A stretch of DNA of 64,000 bases. Source: an uncultured Mucilaginibacter sp. (GTDB lineage Bacteria > Bacteroidota > Bacteroidia > Sphingobacteriales > Sphingobacteriaceae). Shown here piece after piece: positions 27,999 to 38,360 of this stretch (positions within the stretch are counted from its first letter, which is position 1; every line of letters begins with the position of its first letter). The notes under the pieces are model-generated. The model had not been told where the DNA came from, made no database searches, and worked only from the letters and a program-made list of their open reading frames with translations. The translations under genes were made by a program, and so were the position numbers. The DNA lies in NCBI GenBank assembly GCA_903891475.1, contig CAITEP010000012.1, positions 62,001-126,000 on the forward strand, in the 5' to 3' direction.

Positions 27999-30392
27999 AT
28001 GGTACAATTATTATATAAAAGGGCTAAAAACTTTATCAAAAAACCAAAAATACTAATTTTAATTGCCTTTTTTTTCATTTTTTGTATTTTATTTTGGCTT
28101 TGTTTGCCAAATCCATTATTTAAAAGCCCTACCTCCTACGTTATTGATGATGCCAACGGAAAGCTACTGGGAGCAGCCATCGCGGCCGATGGTCAATGGC
28201 GTTTCCCTCCCAATGCACATGTACCCGAAAAGTTTAAAAAGTGCATCATTGCTTTTGAGGATAAGCGCTTTTTAAAGCATCCGGGTTTTGACGTATGGGC
28301 ATTTGGCAGGGCCATCAAACATAACCTTCGCTCTAAAAAAGTGACTAGCGGGGGCAGCACCATTACTATGCAAGTAATTAGGCTTGCTACCCGGCATAAA
28401 AGAAACATCTGGAACAAGCTATCCGAAATTTTTATGGCGTTGAGGTTAGAATTTAGTTATAACAAAGACGAGATTTTATCACTTTATGCCAGTAATGCCC
28501 CTTTTGGCAGCAATGTTATTGGATTAGATGCGGCCTCTTGGCGTTATTTTGGTCGAGACCCCGAACAACTAAGTTGGGGCGAAATGGCGGCTATGGCCGT
28601 ATTGCCCAACTCGCCATCCTTAGTGCATCCGGGTAAAAACAGAAATATTTTACTCAAAAAGCGTAATCTACTGCTCGATAAGCTATTTAAGCAACATATT
28701 ATTGATTCAAGCACCGCTCAATTGGCTAAACTTGAACCCGTACCCGACCGTCCCGTTCCGCTGCCTTCCTATGCTCCTCACCTGCTGCAAGGATTTAAAG
28801 TAGACCATGCTAACAATCCAAATACGCCAACCAGAATTAAAAGCACCATCCAACTAAGTTTACAAAAACAGGTGAACGAGCTATTGGAGCGTAACCATCA
28901 GCTACTAAAAGGCAATGATATTAATAACATAGCGGCGGTAGTATTAGATGTAGAAACCGGAGCAACCTTAGCCTATGCTGGTAATATATCGCACCCGGAG
29001 GATAGTACGATGGAGAGTGATGTAGATGTGGTGAATGCGCCTCGCAGTCCAGGTAGTACTTTAAAACCCATTCTCTACACAGCCATGCTGCACGACGGAT
29101 TGTTATTGCCCAATAGCTTAATGCCCGATATTCCCACCCAAATTGCCGGGTATCATCCCGAAAATTTTGATTTAGGGTATGATGGTGCCGTACCTGCTTC
29201 AAGAGCATTATCGCGTTCATTAAACGTCCCGGCGGTTAAAATGCTACAGCAGTACAAATATGAACGGTTTTATGATTTACTGCATAAAGCAGGTATCACC
29301 ACCCTGAAAAAACCAGCCGATTACTATGGCCTTTCCCTTATTTTAGGAGGTGGCGAAAATACCTTATGGGAACTTTGCGGTGCTTATGCCGATATGGCTA
29401 GGGTACTCAATCATTATTATAAATACAACGGAAAATACAACCCGGCCGATTATCATAATCCTGTTTATACTTTAACCCCGCAACCCAAACCTGATTTGCA
29501 AAAAAATGGCCTGTTGGATGCCGGTTCTATTTACTACACCCTACAAGCCATGGAAGAGGTAATGCGCCCTGGTGAAGAAATGCTTTGGCAGCAATTCAGT
29601 TCATCGCAACGCATAGCATGGAAAACAGGTACCAGCTTTGGCTTTCGAGATGGATGGGCGATAGGAATTAGTCCGAGGTATGTAGTGGGTGTTTGGGTAG
29701 GCAATACAGATGGGGAGGGTCGCCCAAATTTGACCGGGATCAATACCGCTGCCCCTGCCCTATTTGAAATATTCCGACTTTTGCCGGTTACCCGCGATTG
29801 GTTTGAAAAACCCATTGACGAAATGGTAAAAATAAAAGTTTGCGCCAAAAGTGGCTACCGTGCAGGTGAATATTGTGATGAGGTAAATGAGGAATGGGTG
29901 CCAAAAAGTGGCTTAAAGGTACAGGTTTGCCCCTACCATCAATTGGTACATGTAAGTGCGGATGGTAAATGGCAAGTTAGTGGTAATTGTGTTCCACCCA
30001 ACCAAATCGTAAATAAGAATTGGTTTATACTACCCCCTGCTATGGAGTATTATTACAAAACAAAAAACTACCAATACCATGTTTTACCGCCTTTCCGTCC
30101 CGATTGTTTGCAGGGGGAGAGTGCAGCACCAATGGAAGTAATATATCCGAAAGATGGTGCCAAAATATACATACCGCTGGAGGCCGATGGTAGTCGTGGC
30201 AAAGTTATTTTTAACGCGGCACACCGAATTTCGGGTATGAAAATTTTTTGGCATTTGGATGATGTATACGTAGGTGAAACAAAAAGTTTTCATCAAATGG
30301 CATTAAATCCGCCTGCAGGGAAGCATAGTTTGACGCTAGTTGACGCTAATGGAAATACATTGCATATAAAGTTTGAGATATTGGCGAAATGA
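27999..30392 (+). CDS. pbpC: Penicillin-binding protein 1C (bifunctional transglycosylase/transpeptidase)
   Basis: Polymerises glycan strands and carries a penicillin-binding domain at the inner membrane's outer face. After one N-terminal helix the GT51 domain has the catalytic Glu87 in FEDKRF and [11 protein letters not shown]. The transpeptidase domain has Ser353-T-L-Lys356 in [20 protein letters not shown] as the SxN region, and Lys542-Thr-Gly. The C-terminal BiPBP_C domain (about residues 705-797) defines the PbpC class. ATG at 27999 gives 797 residues; the TTG at 27969 would overlap the divergent glycosyltransferase start. TAACTTTT at 27973-27980 is a one-mismatch -7 box. PbpC is the classic partner of alpha-2-macroglobulin. 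Confidence 0.93.
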   Translation: MVQLLYKRAKNFIKKPKILILIAFFFIFCILFWLCLPNPLFKSPTSYVIDDANGKLLGAAIAADGQWRFPPNAHVPEKFKKCIIAFEDKRFLKHPGFDVWAFGRAIKHNLRSKKVTSGGSTITMQVIRLATRHKRNIWNKLSEIFMALRLEFSYNKDEILSLYASNAPFGSNVIGLDAASWRYFGRDPEQLSWGEMAAMAVLPNSPSLVHPGKNRNILLKKRNLLLDKLFKQHIIDSSTAQLAKLEPVPDRPVPLPSYAPHLLQGFKVDHANNPNTPTRIKSTIQLSLQKQVNELLERNHQLLKGNDINNIAAVVLDVETGATLAYAGNISHPEDSTMESDVDVVNAPRSPGSTLKPILYTAMLHDGLLLPNSLMPDIPTQIAGYHPENFDLGYDGAVPASRALSRSLNVPAVKMLQQYKYERFYDLLHKAGITTLKKPADYYGLSLILGGGENTLWELCGAYADMARVLNHYYKYNGKYNPADYHNPVYTLTPQPKPDLQKNGLLDAGSIYYTLQAMEEVMRPGEEMLWQQFSSSQRIAWKTGTSFGFRDGWAIGISPRYVVGVWVGNTDGEGRPNLTGINTAAPALFEIFRLLPVTRDWFEKPIDEMVKIKVCAKSGYRAGEYCDEVNEEWVPKSGLKVQVCPYHQLVHVSADGKWQVSGNCVPPNQIVNKNWFILPPAMEYYYKTKNYQYHVLPPFRPDCLQGESAAPMEVIYPKDGAKIYIPLEADGSRGKVIFNAAHRISGMKIFWHLDDVYVGETKSFHQMALNPPAGKHSLTLVDANGNTLHIKFEILAK

Positions 30393-30494
30393 TTTTGAAT
30401 TAAACTAAAAGGTTGAATTAAATATACTTAAACGTGATCCTTTAACCTTATCCTTAAAAATTTATTAAATTGGCAAACAAAAAGAGATAAATAC

Positions 30495-31205
30495 ATGCTG
30501 GAGCAGTACGACTTGCATAATTTACTGGTGATTGACATTGAAACAGTGCCTCAATATGCTGTATTTGACAATGTTCCGGAGCATTTTCAAAAATTATGGG
30601 ATCAAAAAACCCAATACCAACGCAAGGATGAAACAGCGGCAACGTTTTATGAACGTGCAGGTATTTGGGCCGAGTTTGGAAAAATTATCTGCATTTCGGT
30701 AGGTATTTTTACTGGCACCAAACAAATTGGTTTGCGGGTAAAATCATATTATTCACACAATGAAACAGAAATTTTAGAGCAGTTTTCGGCATTATTAGCC
30801 AATCAGCCGCTTAGCTTAATTTTATGCGCCCACAATGGTAAAGAGTTCGACTTTCCGTATATATGCCGTAGGATGCTCATAAATGGGTTAAAAATACCAG
30901 CACAACTGGAAATATCAGGTAAAAAACCTTGGGAAATAAACCATTTGGATACCATGGAGCTATGGAAATTTGGTGATTATAAAAGTTATACCTCCCTGAG
31001 TTTACTTACAGCTATTTTTAACATACCAACCCCAAAGGATGATATTGATGGCAGCATGGTGGCAAAAGCCTATTGGGTTGATAAGCAATTGGAACGAATT
31101 GCAGCCTATTGCCAAAAAGATGTGGTAGCCACTGCACAGTTACTACGCCGTTATCGGGGTGAAGCACTAATTGCCGATGAGCTTATTACCCTAGTACCCT
31201 TATAA
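30495..31205 (+). CDS. Predicted 3'-5' exonuclease, PolB-exo2-like
   Basis: DEDD-superfamily nuclease resembling the proofreading domain of family B DNA polymerases but stand-alone. Exo I is VIDIETVP (Asp and Glu near residues 14-16), Exo II is LCAHNGKEFDFPYICRR, and Exo III is YCQKDVVATAQL. The 236 residues match the stand-alone family seen in many Bacteroidota and Proteobacteria, whose cellular role (repair or RNA processing) is not settled. The stop overlaps the next start as TAATG, so it is translationally coupled to the ABC protein downstream. Confidence 0.82.
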   Translation: MLEQYDLHNLLVIDIETVPQYAVFDNVPEHFQKLWDQKTQYQRKDETAATFYERAGIWAEFGKIICISVGIFTGTKQIGLRVKSYYSHNETEILEQFSALLANQPLSLILCAHNGKEFDFPYICRRMLINGLKIPAQLEISGKKPWEINHLDTMELWKFGDYKSYTSLSLLTAIFNIPTPKDDIDGSMVAKAYWVDKQLERIAAYCQKDVVATAQLLRRYRGEALIADELITLVPL

Positions 31206-32908
31206 TGCTTCAAGTCAACAATCTTAATATAAAGTTTAAAACAGCTACCGAAACAAACGAGGTAGTAAAGAATACAAATTTCATCCTAAAAAAAGGAGAA
31301 ACCATTGCCATAGTTGGCGAATCGGGTTCGGGTAAATCTGTAACTGCCCTGAGTTTAATGAGGCTATTGAACGAAAAGAAAACGCTGATATATGGTGAAG
31401 CTTTATTGAGCAATAACAATCTATTTAGTTTAACAGGCACTGAAATGAATAAGGTGCGCGGGCATCAAATTGCCATGGTTTTTCAAGAACCAATGACTTC
31501 TTTAAACCCAGTATTTACCTGTGGTAAGCAAGTTACCGAAGCCATACAACTGCATCTTGGTTTAAACAAAAAAGACGCGAAAGCTAAAACTATCGCGCTT
31601 TTTAACGAGGTGCAACTACCACGACCAGAAGCTATTTTTGATAGCTACCCGCATCAAATATCAGGCGGGCAAAAACAAAGGGTAATGATAGCCATGGCAC
31701 TATCATGCGGACCAGAAATATTAATAGCCGATGAACCAACCACCGCGCTCGATGTCACCGTTCAAAAAGCCATTATCAATTTACTTTTAAAACTCAAAGC
31801 AGAGCGAGAAATGAGTTTGATTTTTATCTCGCATGATTTGGGTGTGGTAAAAGAAATTGCAGACCAAATTTTGGTTATGTACAAAGGCGAAATAGTCGAA
31901 GCCGCTCCGGTTCATGATTTATTTGCTAATCCTCAGCATCCTTACACCAAAGGTCTATTAGCCTGCCGACCAGACCCAAAATATCAACTAAAAAAGCTCC
32001 CGGTAATCGCGGACTTCTTAAATCCTACCGAAAACAATCAGGCTGTAATAGATAATTTAAGGATTTCTTATCAATATACGGATAAGGAAATCGAGACCCG
32101 TCATGATAAATTATATAGCCAAACCCCTATTCTGCAAATAAAAAACTTGAATACTTGGTTTCCTGTAGGTAATCAATTTTTTGGAAAGCGTAAAGAGGTA
32201 GTTAAGGCCGTGAATGATGTTAGTTTTGATGTTTACCCCGGTGAAACCCTTGGCTTGGTTGGCGAATCGGGCTGTGGTAAAACCACCTTAGGACGCAGTA
32301 TTTTAAGGCTGATTGAACCTACCAGTGGTAGCATAAATTTTGAGGACACCAATTTATTGACCCTTAATAAGCAGGAATTGCGGAAAATGAGGAAGGATAT
32401 TCAAATCATCTTCCAAGACCCTTACTCTTCCTTAAACCCCAGAATGCTTGTTGGCGATGCCATTATGGAGCCATTACAGGTACATCATGTGTTTGAAAAC
32501 GATACATTACGCAAACAAAAGGTACTAGAGCTTTTAGATAGGGTGAACTTATTACCTTCACATTTCAACCGATTCCCGCATGAATTTTCGGGCGGACAAA
32601 GGCAACGCATTGTAATTGCCCGAGCTTTGGCATTGCAACCAAAATTTATTATTTGCGATGAATCTGTTTCGGCTTTAGATGTTTCCGTTCAAGCCCAAGT
32701 ACTTAACTTGCTGAGAGAATTACAAGCCGAATTCAACCTTACCTATCTCTTTATATCGCACGACCTTGCCGTAATTAAACATATTTCGGATAGGATGATG
32801 GTAATGAATAAAGGAGAAATAGTAGAGTCAGGAAATCCGAAAGATATTTATTTTCATCCTAAAGAAGCTTATACCCAAAAATTAATAGCCTCTATTCCTG
32901 AATTCTAG
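31205..32908 (+). CDS. Double-ATPase ABC protein, oligopeptide/dipeptide importer type
   Basis: Two ABC ATPase domains in one chain, equal to DppD-DppF or OppD-OppF fused, as in GsiA/YejF. Domain one has GESGSGKS (residues 38-45), [15 protein letters not shown] and [13 protein letters not shown]. Domain two has GESGCGKT (353-360), [15 protein letters not shown] and [13 protein letters not shown], where Ser replaces the usual Pro after the Walker B Glu. Each domain ends with the peptide-importer C-terminal extension ([25 protein letters not shown]). No permease or binding protein lies nearby, so the transporter genes must be elsewhere. Coupled by TAATG to the exonuclease gene. Confidence 0.92.
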   Translation: MLQVNNLNIKFKTATETNEVVKNTNFILKKGETIAIVGESGSGKSVTALSLMRLLNEKKTLIYGEALLSNNNLFSLTGTEMNKVRGHQIAMVFQEPMTSLNPVFTCGKQVTEAIQLHLGLNKKDAKAKTIALFNEVQLPRPEAIFDSYPHQISGGQKQRVMIAMALSCGPEILIADEPTTALDVTVQKAIINLLLKLKAEREMSLIFISHDLGVVKEIADQILVMYKGEIVEAAPVHDLFANPQHPYTKGLLACRPDPKYQLKKLPVIADFLNPTENNQAVIDNLRISYQYTDKEIETRHDKLYSQTPILQIKNLNTWFPVGNQFFGKRKEVVKAVNDVSFDVYPGETLGLVGESGCGKTTLGRSILRLIEPTSGSINFEDTNLLTLNKQELRKMRKDIQIIFQDPYSSLNPRMLVGDAIMEPLQVHHVFENDTLRKQKVLELLDRVNLLPSHFNRFPHEFSGGQRQRIVIARALALQPKFIICDESVSALDVSVQAQVLNLLRELQAEFNLTYLFISHDLAVIKHISDRMMVMNKGEIVESGNPKDIYFHPKEAYTQKLIASIPEF

Positions 32909-32920
32909 TATTCCCAAACA

Positions 32921-34327
32921 TTACATCACCACCTTCATTTTGATATCACCGTTAGATAGTGTCCTGATAATCAATTTATCGGTTGTAGGATAAATTCCCA
33001 TAATATCCAAATCCTGAATGGTTACATCCGAATGTACATTGTTACCTAAATCTTTACTTAATTCAGTTTGTAATTTGGCTTTGTTATCTGCAATGAATTT
33101 TGTGAAGTTATAAGTAGCCTTTTGGCGAATCATGGTGGTTATTTTTTCGTTAAACATCCATTTGGCAGCTTTTAATATCCAAGCTTTTGTTTGCAAATCG
33201 AATGTTAAATCGGGAAATGATAGCTCATGTGTTGTTTGATTATAAGTCGGTGTGCCTACCAAATAAATGGTACCCGTACTTGAACCTTTAAAATCAATCT
33301 GCATTACTATTTGTTTACCAAGTCCCCATACTTTGGTATGGTCAACTATAAAGGTATTGCCAGCAACTTCGGAGGTTTGCCCAGCCACTTGTTGGTTTAC
33401 CATGGTAGTTAAATGGTCGTAATTCTCCAATAAATCTAAATAAATATTGAAACCCTTTGCCGGGTTATAAGTAGTTAAATTAGGTAATGGAATTGGCGGA
33501 TGTGGATTACTAACAGTTGTTACCACAGGATTTGCCGATAAACCAACCGAAAAACTTAATAATGAACCATTTAAGTTAAAGCTACTTAACCTTACAGCTT
33601 GCGGATTTACGTTTAAAAAGCCAACATCGCCCAATTTAACTTCGTCGGCAATGCTTTTCCATAATTGTTCTAAAATTGGCTTAACATTATATGCGGCTAC
33701 TTTGGCATCTACTTGCTTACCTAAATCATTCAATGGTCCAGTTATGTATTCAATCAATTTGTCGGTCACGTCCACATTTCCCATTAAAACATTGCACCTA
33801 TCCAAAGGTTTTGGTGCTGGGTAAAGTATGGTTTTTGATTTTAAATGATAATCGGGTGTTACGTTAATGGTGCTTTGGTAAGCAATTTCCATTCTGCGAG
33901 GAGGCTCATTGCCTACACCACATTGAGCCGATAATGTTGGTACTATACATTTTGAGCCCGATCCAAATAAATCGGCACATTTAGCACAATAGGATACATT
34001 AAAACCATAACTACCAGTAAACTTTAAGCCAATAACATTGTTATTGCCAGTAATCTCAAACGGGGTGCGAGAAAAAGTAAAAGCATATCGCAAACCTTCG
34101 CAAGGTTGTTTACTATCGGCGTATTTATTTGGAACAGAAGTTTCGGCTTGTTTAAAATAAGTTTTCAAATCAACAGTTACCGGTACTTCCACATTCGAAA
34201 CTGGTTGTACAATTTTGGGTATATCAACTGTGGAACTAACAGGTGCCAAAGGCTTTACTGTTCCACAACTAAATAATAAAATTGATGGAGCAATTACTAA
34301 AAAAAGGCGCTTAAATATTAATTTCAT
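32921..34327 (-). CDS. DUF4403 family lipoprotein
   Basis: Envelope lipoprotein of unknown function. A signal peptide ends in a lipobox LLFSC (Cys near residue 21 from the ATG at 34327), so the mature protein should be lipid-anchored. The body is beta-rich with no membrane helix. It has a four-Cys region (YCAKCADLF, GSKCIV, AQCG) that could be disulfide-bonded or metal-binding, and a C-terminal segment with WMFNEKITTMIRQKATYNF. The architecture matches DUF4403, a lipid-transfer-like (BPI/TULIP) fold prediction I only vaguely recall. An ATG at 34339 would add four residues. Convergent with the ABC gene, 12 bases apart. Confidence 0.8.
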   Translation of the reverse strand: MKLIFKRLFLVIAPSILLFSCGTVKPLAPVSSTVDIPKIVQPVSNVEVPVTVDLKTYFKQAETSVPNKYADSKQPCEGLRYAFTFSRTPFEITGNNNVIGLKFTGSYGFNVSYCAKCADLFGSGSKCIVPTLSAQCGVGNEPPRRMEIAYQSTINVTPDYHLKSKTILYPAPKPLDRCNVLMGNVDVTDKLIEYITGPLNDLGKQVDAKVAAYNVKPILEQLWKSIADEVKLGDVGFLNVNPQAVRLSSFNLNGSLLSFSVGLSANPVVTTVSNPHPPIPLPNLTTYNPAKGFNIYLDLLENYDHLTTMVNQQVAGQTSEVAGNTFIVDHTKVWGLGKQIVMQIDFKGSSTGTIYLVGTPTYNQTTHELSFPDLTFDLQTKAWILKAAKWMFNEKITTMIRQKATYNFTKFIADNKAKLQTELSKDLGNNVHSDVTIQDLDIMGIYPTTDKLIIRTLSNGDIKMKVVM

Positions 34328-34603
34328 GTGTAAGGGCAATTTTGACTTGATTATAGCAAATACAACTTAGCTGTATTTATCGCAAAAATAAAAAAGGTTT
34401 TGGATTTTATAGGATAAATAACAGGAATTATGGCCTAGTTTATGCATTATAATGAGAGGTATAGGATTGTTAAACAATGAGCGCGAAAAATTCCTCAATT
34501 TGATTTTTTTATCAACAATACCTACCCATTTAGTATGTTTAAAAGTAAAAAATTAACTTTACACCATTATAAAGTTGAATGCTTTTAATTTTATCCTACC
34601 ACT

Positions 34604-35200
34604 ATGAAAAAGATTTTGAGAATATTTTTTAACTATTTCATCAAGGGTTTATTGGTAGTTGTTCCATTGGGAGCTGCCATATTTTTGATTTATTGGGCGG
34701 TAGCCTATATTGATAACGCGTTGAATTTAAGCGGTATTATATGGCCTGGCGATAGCTCTGGGAAGCATTTATATATACCTGGGTTGGGAATTTTAAACGT
34801 ATTGCTCATTATTTTAATTGCAGGTGTTTTAGTTACCAATGTAATTACCGAGCCTATTAAAAGATGGTTCAATCGTTGGTTGAATAGATTACCTCTCTTC
34901 AAGTTTCTATATTCCTCCATCAAAGATTTAACCGAGGCTTTTGTTGGGGAAGAAAAAAAGTTTAATGAGCCAGTTTTGGTGGAAGTAAATGAATTTGGTT
35001 TGAAAAAAATCGGGTTTTTAGTCCAAAAAGATTTATCATCCTTGAATTTGCCCGGTGAGGTGGCCGTATATTTTCCTTACTCCTACTCCTTTGCTGGCCA
35101 TGTGGTAATTATCTCTACCGACAAGGTAAAACATATCGACAAAAGCGCTGCCGATATGATGAAATTTGTAATTTCGGGTGGTGTGAGCGGTTTAAACTAA
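34604..35200 (+). CDS. DUF502 family inner-membrane protein
   Basis: A 198-residue membrane protein of unknown function. Two hydrophobic helices (about residues 11-33 and 60-80) are followed by a conserved soluble part. Conserved pieces are the PLFKFLYSSIKDLTEAF segment, the VEVNEFGLKKIGFLV strand, and the C-terminal DMMKFVISGGV typical of DUF502. It stands alone, with 276 bases upstream and a convergent neighbour 14 bases downstream; no terminator is visible in that short gap. Confidence 0.85.
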   Translation: MKKILRIFFNYFIKGLLVVVPLGAAIFLIYWAVAYIDNALNLSGIIWPGDSSGKHLYIPGLGILNVLLIILIAGVLVTNVITEPIKRWFNRWLNRLPLFKFLYSSIKDLTEAFVGEEKKFNEPVLVEVNEFGLKKIGFLVQKDLSSLNLPGEVAVYFPYSYSFAGHVVIISTDKVKHIDKSAADMMKFVISGGVSGLN

Positions 35201-35214
35201 ATTAGAAACGCCTC

Positions 35215-37182
35215 TTATTCAAAGTCTTTCCCCTCGGTTATTGCTTTCCAATCATCGGATCTAAACGGACTAACCGGAAAGCCTTCTGTGTTAAATAGAT
35301 TGGCTTCTACTGGGGCATCTGTCCAGGCATACCTTACCGCAATCGGGTCGGTAACTTCTTTACACCAAACCTTTATTTTGTTACCTTCTACAATGGTAGC
35401 TTGGGCGTAATAAAATTTATGGTCGTGTCCAGCCAATTCAAATCCTTTGATGTAGCCATATTTATCCTTTACCATTAAACCATTATCAGCATAACTAAAG
35501 CTAACAAAAACGCCCTTGTTGCTAAAGGATACTGATTTATATAACGGACATTGAGGGCTTTCCAATAAATGATAGGTTAATGATAAAGCTTTCGAAGCCA
35601 ATCTATAACCTACGTTTGCCTTGTCCTTTGGGTGAATGTCCAGTGCGTTACCAATATCAGTGGTTACGGCAAGACCAGTGTTTGGAAGTTGCAGGGTAAG
35701 GTTTTGCGCTTCTCTCAATTCGGCCCAATTGCTACCTATATTACTGCTTTGCATGGTGCCGTATGAGGACAGTTGAACAAATAAAAATGGAAATTGCTGG
35801 TTCCACCTATCGCGCCAATCGTTGATCATTAAAGGGAAGCTCTTACCATATTGAACCGCCCTATCCGCGTTTGATTCCCCTTGATACCAAATAGCACCCG
35901 CTATGCCATAGGGAATAATCGGATTAATCATGGTATTAAAAAGCATGGAGGCGGTATTATTAGGCAAAAAATCAAAGCTGTAGGGCTTGCTTAAATCGGG
36001 CATGGTATGCCAGTTATTATCTGCAATATTAAGGGTGGTATCAGCAAAACGAATGTTGAGGTCGCCAGTAACTGCACTACTTATCCCTGTTCCCATCCAA
36101 GTAGGATTTTTTTGTTTTGACTTCAGGTCTATCAACAAACTATTTTCTCCACCATGCCAGTATCCGACCGGAACTTCCATTTGAAAATTATTGGTTAATG
36201 GGCCATTTTGCACCAATTTTCCATTCAAATAAACCAAAATATCCGCATCTGTATTACCTAATTGAATGGTTGATTTACTTTTGGCATAAGCGCTATCCAA
36301 TTTGATAGTTTTTTGCATAAAACCTTGCCCCTGATACGAATATAGCTTGCCCATCCATGTCCATGCTCCGGGTGCTACACCTTTTTGCCAGTTTTCAAAA
36401 AAGGATGCAGGTTGGGCAGCCAGTTCTTCGGGTGTATATAAAACTACCGAACCTTTTTTATAGGCATATTCTTTTAATTGCCTATCCAATCGCAGCTTTA
36501 AATCGTCCCAATTGGTAGGTAATGTTTTGGCAACATCTCCCAATTCAGGTGATGCAAACATGGCTTCCTTACTTATCCAATCTTCAACCTGGGTGCCACC
36601 CCAACTGGTGTTTATTAGTCCGATTGTTACGTGCAAATTTTGGGTTAGTTTTTTGGCGAAATAATAACCAACCGCAGTAAAATCGCCAACGGTATTGGTA
36701 TCGGCCTTTACCCATTCGCCGCTTGCCAAATCCTTCTCAGGTTCTAAGCTTATTTTATTAGGCACATGAAACTGCCGGATAGGCAAGGTAGCAGCCACTT
36801 TTTGCTCCGGCCTATAACCATAAGCATTTTTAACCTGAAATTCCATGTTAGATTGCCCTGAGCATATCCAAACCTCGCCTAGCATTACATCATTATAAGT
36901 AATTTTTTCCTTGCCCGATGAAATAGTCATTTCATACGGCCCGCCTTCCTTCATTGGCTTTAAAACAGCTTTCCACCTACCATCTTCGCCAGCCTTTACC
37001 TTTATGGTTTGCCCATTCAAGTTTACCGTAACCCCCGCCTTTTTATTGGCCCAGCCCCAAACATGAACATCCTGGTTTCGTTGCAAAACCATATGGTTGT
37101 TAAATAGCCTTGCAGGCTTTAGCTGCGCCAATACGGAAATTGAAAAAAAAGTGGCAAACAGGAAAAATAGGAAACTTTTCAT
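35215..37182 (-). CDS. Sialate O-acetylesterase family protein
   Basis: Secreted carbohydrate esterase expected to remove O-acetyl groups from sialic acid or another glycan. A signal peptide covers residues 1-19 (VLAQ). The catalytic Ser111 is in ICSGQSNMEF, AIWYQGESNA gives the second SGNH-like block, and DIHPKDKANVGYRLA supplies the Asp-His pair. A jelly-roll insert domain (about residues 250-380) separates the catalytic blocks, as usual in this family. Length 655 residues. TACATTTA about 35 bases upstream on the coding strand is a one-mismatch -7 box. No sialic-acid catabolic gene is adjacent, so the substrate may be a xylan or other polysaccharide acetyl group. Confidence 0.88.
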   Translation of the reverse strand: MKSFLFFLFATFFSISVLAQLKPARLFNNHMVLQRNQDVHVWGWANKKAGVTVNLNGQTIKVKAGEDGRWKAVLKPMKEGGPYEMTISSGKEKITYNDVMLGEVWICSGQSNMEFQVKNAYGYRPEQKVAATLPIRQFHVPNKISLEPEKDLASGEWVKADTNTVGDFTAVGYYFAKKLTQNLHVTIGLINTSWGGTQVEDWISKEAMFASPELGDVAKTLPTNWDDLKLRLDRQLKEYAYKKGSVVLYTPEELAAQPASFFENWQKGVAPGAWTWMGKLYSYQGQGFMQKTIKLDSAYAKSKSTIQLGNTDADILVYLNGKLVQNGPLTNNFQMEVPVGYWHGGENSLLIDLKSKQKNPTWMGTGISSAVTGDLNIRFADTTLNIADNNWHTMPDLSKPYSFDFLPNNTASMLFNTMINPIIPYGIAGAIWYQGESNADRAVQYGKSFPLMINDWRDRWNQQFPFLFVQLSSYGTMQSSNIGSNWAELREAQNLTLQLPNTGLAVTTDIGNALDIHPKDKANVGYRLASKALSLTYHLLESPQCPLYKSVSFSNKGVFVSFSYADNGLMVKDKYGYIKGFELAGHDHKFYYAQATIVEGNKIKVWCKEVTDPIAVRYAWTDAPVEANLFNTEGFPVSPFRSDDWKAITEGKDFE

Positions 37183-37461
37183 AAAACGGGAATAGAGGAG
37201 TTATAGATGGTTATTGTGGGATAAATGTAAGATAAATCTAGTGAGATTTTAAAAATGTTGCTATAGAAATAAAAATTTAGGTTTCAAGAGAGAATTTCGC
37301 TAAAACAACAAGCACCTGTTGGGGCTTTGTACCTAGAGCGGGAATTATATTATTAGGGATTTTTAAAATAATTATTTTTAAACCTTAATTATTATGCATA
37401 ACTATCATAAGTTTTTTATTGATTTAGTAGGAAAATATATTTTATATAACGCCAAAGGGCA
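37183..37461. other. Intergenic region at the distal edge of the tRNA-linked cassette
   Basis: No gene is visible. The region is AT-rich and contains the 17-base partial copy of the tRNA-Leu 3' end (37329-37345), then a near-palindromic AT stretch (about 37356-37380). The esterase promoter should lie in its left part. The AT stretch may end the cassette transcript, which enters this region from the right on the minus strand. Confidence 0.5.
37329..37345. repeat. Attachment-site-like copy of the tRNA-Leu 3' end (distal copy)
   Basis: The 17 bases GTACCTAGAGCGGGAAT match 39380-39396, the 3' end of tRNA-Leu, at 15 of 17 positions and in the same orientation. The two copies bracket the three-gene cassette at about 2.05 kb spacing. 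This is the pattern left when an element integrates at a tRNA 3' end. No integrase gene is present, so mobility would be lost or supplied in trans. Confidence 0.55.
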
Positions 37462-38004
37462 TTACAAAATTGTAATAACATCAATTGCCCTAAAGGGATG
37501 GTTTATAATATCTTTATCTCTAGTTAATATTGTCCATCCTTTTTGCTTTGCAATTTCTAAAAAATAGCAATCGTTGAAATCGGCATGGGGTAACAATTTA
37601 AGGACATTGTTCAAATCAATTGCATTAAAATCATCTGGAAATGACGATGCAATTTTCAATATATTTTTAATTCCTCCATTTATAGATTCTATACTCTCGA
37701 TGTATTCAGAAGATTTACGATAATCAATTTTTAAATCATTTTTCCCAATATTTTCAGATTGATTTTGCCAATGTTTGAAATCATGTTGAAATAAAACATT
37801 ATAATATTCCGATAATACTAAAGATGTTACATATAATGAGGTTTTTACAGTTTTTGCTGTAGTGAAAAAATTTGTAATTTGTTTTTGAATTTCAATCTTA
37901 TAATTAGCTATTGGAGCAAAAGCATAAATTAAAACATTTGTGTCTAAAAATATATGATGGCTACCCTTGGGTTCGTAATCTTTTAATTTAATAACTTTAG
38001 CCAT
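37462..38004 (-). CDS. PIN-domain ribonuclease-like protein
   Basis: Predicted Mg-dependent RNase of the VapC-like PIN fold, the probable effector of the cassette. The acidic set is complete: Asp21 in IFLDTNVLIYAF, Glu66 in LVLSEYYNV, Asp145 in ADFNDCYFLE and Asp163 in ILTRDKD. At 180 residues it is longer than a standard VapC (about 130), with an added central region (about residues 75-125). There is no VapB-type antitoxin next to it. Its ATG overlaps the stop of the DUF4325 gene as TAATG, so synthesis is coupled to that upstream gene. Locally AT-rich compared with core genes. Confidence 0.85.
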   Translation of the reverse strand: MAKVIKLKDYEPKGSHHIFLDTNVLIYAFAPIANYKIEIQKQITNFFTTAKTVKTSLYVTSLVLSEYYNVLFQHDFKHWQNQSENIGKNDLKIDYRKSSEYIESIESINGGIKNILKIASSFPDDFNAIDLNNVLKLLPHADFNDCYFLEIAKQKGWTILTRDKDIINHPFRAIDVITIL

Positions 38005-38348
38005 TATTCGAAATCTGAATCAAATCGTTCATTAAGTGCTTTTTGGTCATTAAAATATTCTTTTGCCCTTGAAATTACCTTACGAAGCAAAGCTCTATCC
38101 TCAACTGCAAGATTTTTTACTTTCAAATATTCATTTAATTCATCAGATTTAAATTTAGAATATAGTTGGCCTATTGCAGCATTTAGAAAGGCCGAAGTTA
38201 TTACTTCGATTCCATTAAAATCTAATTCTATAATTTCTTTAGAGATTAATGCTTTATCTAAGAGGCTAAATACTATTGAACCTGTATCTGGAGTGAGTGC
38301 AGTATCACTGTTTATAAGCTCCTTAATATTAACATTTAACATTTTCAT
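38004..38348 (-). CDS. STAS-like DUF4325 protein
   Basis: A 114-residue soluble protein whose core (about residues 40-64, with IELDFNGIEVITSAFLNAAI) matches the STAS-like DUF4325 family, related in fold to anti-anti-sigma factors. The usual phosphorylatable-Ser context is replaced by ITSAF. The C-terminal third is charged and helical. Located 12 bases after the HATPase gene and overlapping the PIN gene by one base, it is likely a regulatory partner of one or both. Function not established. Confidence 0.78.
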   Translation of the reverse strand: MKMLNVNIKELINSDTALTPDTGSIVFSLLDKALISKEIIELDFNGIEVITSAFLNAAIGQLYSKFKSDELNEYLKVKNLAVEDRALLRKVISRAKEYFNDQKALNERFDSDFE

Positions 38349-38360
38349 TTTCCAAAATTA

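Noticed and set aside
31205..32908. Fused ABC ATPase considered as a drug exporter or ABC-F factor
   Set aside because: Both domains have the oligopeptide-importer C-terminal extension and there is no linker typical of ABC-F proteins.
37462..38004. PIN protein considered as an ordinary VapC of a VapBC pair
   Set aside because: No small DNA-binding antitoxin gene is adjacent; the coupled upstream gene is a STAS-like DUF4325 protein instead.
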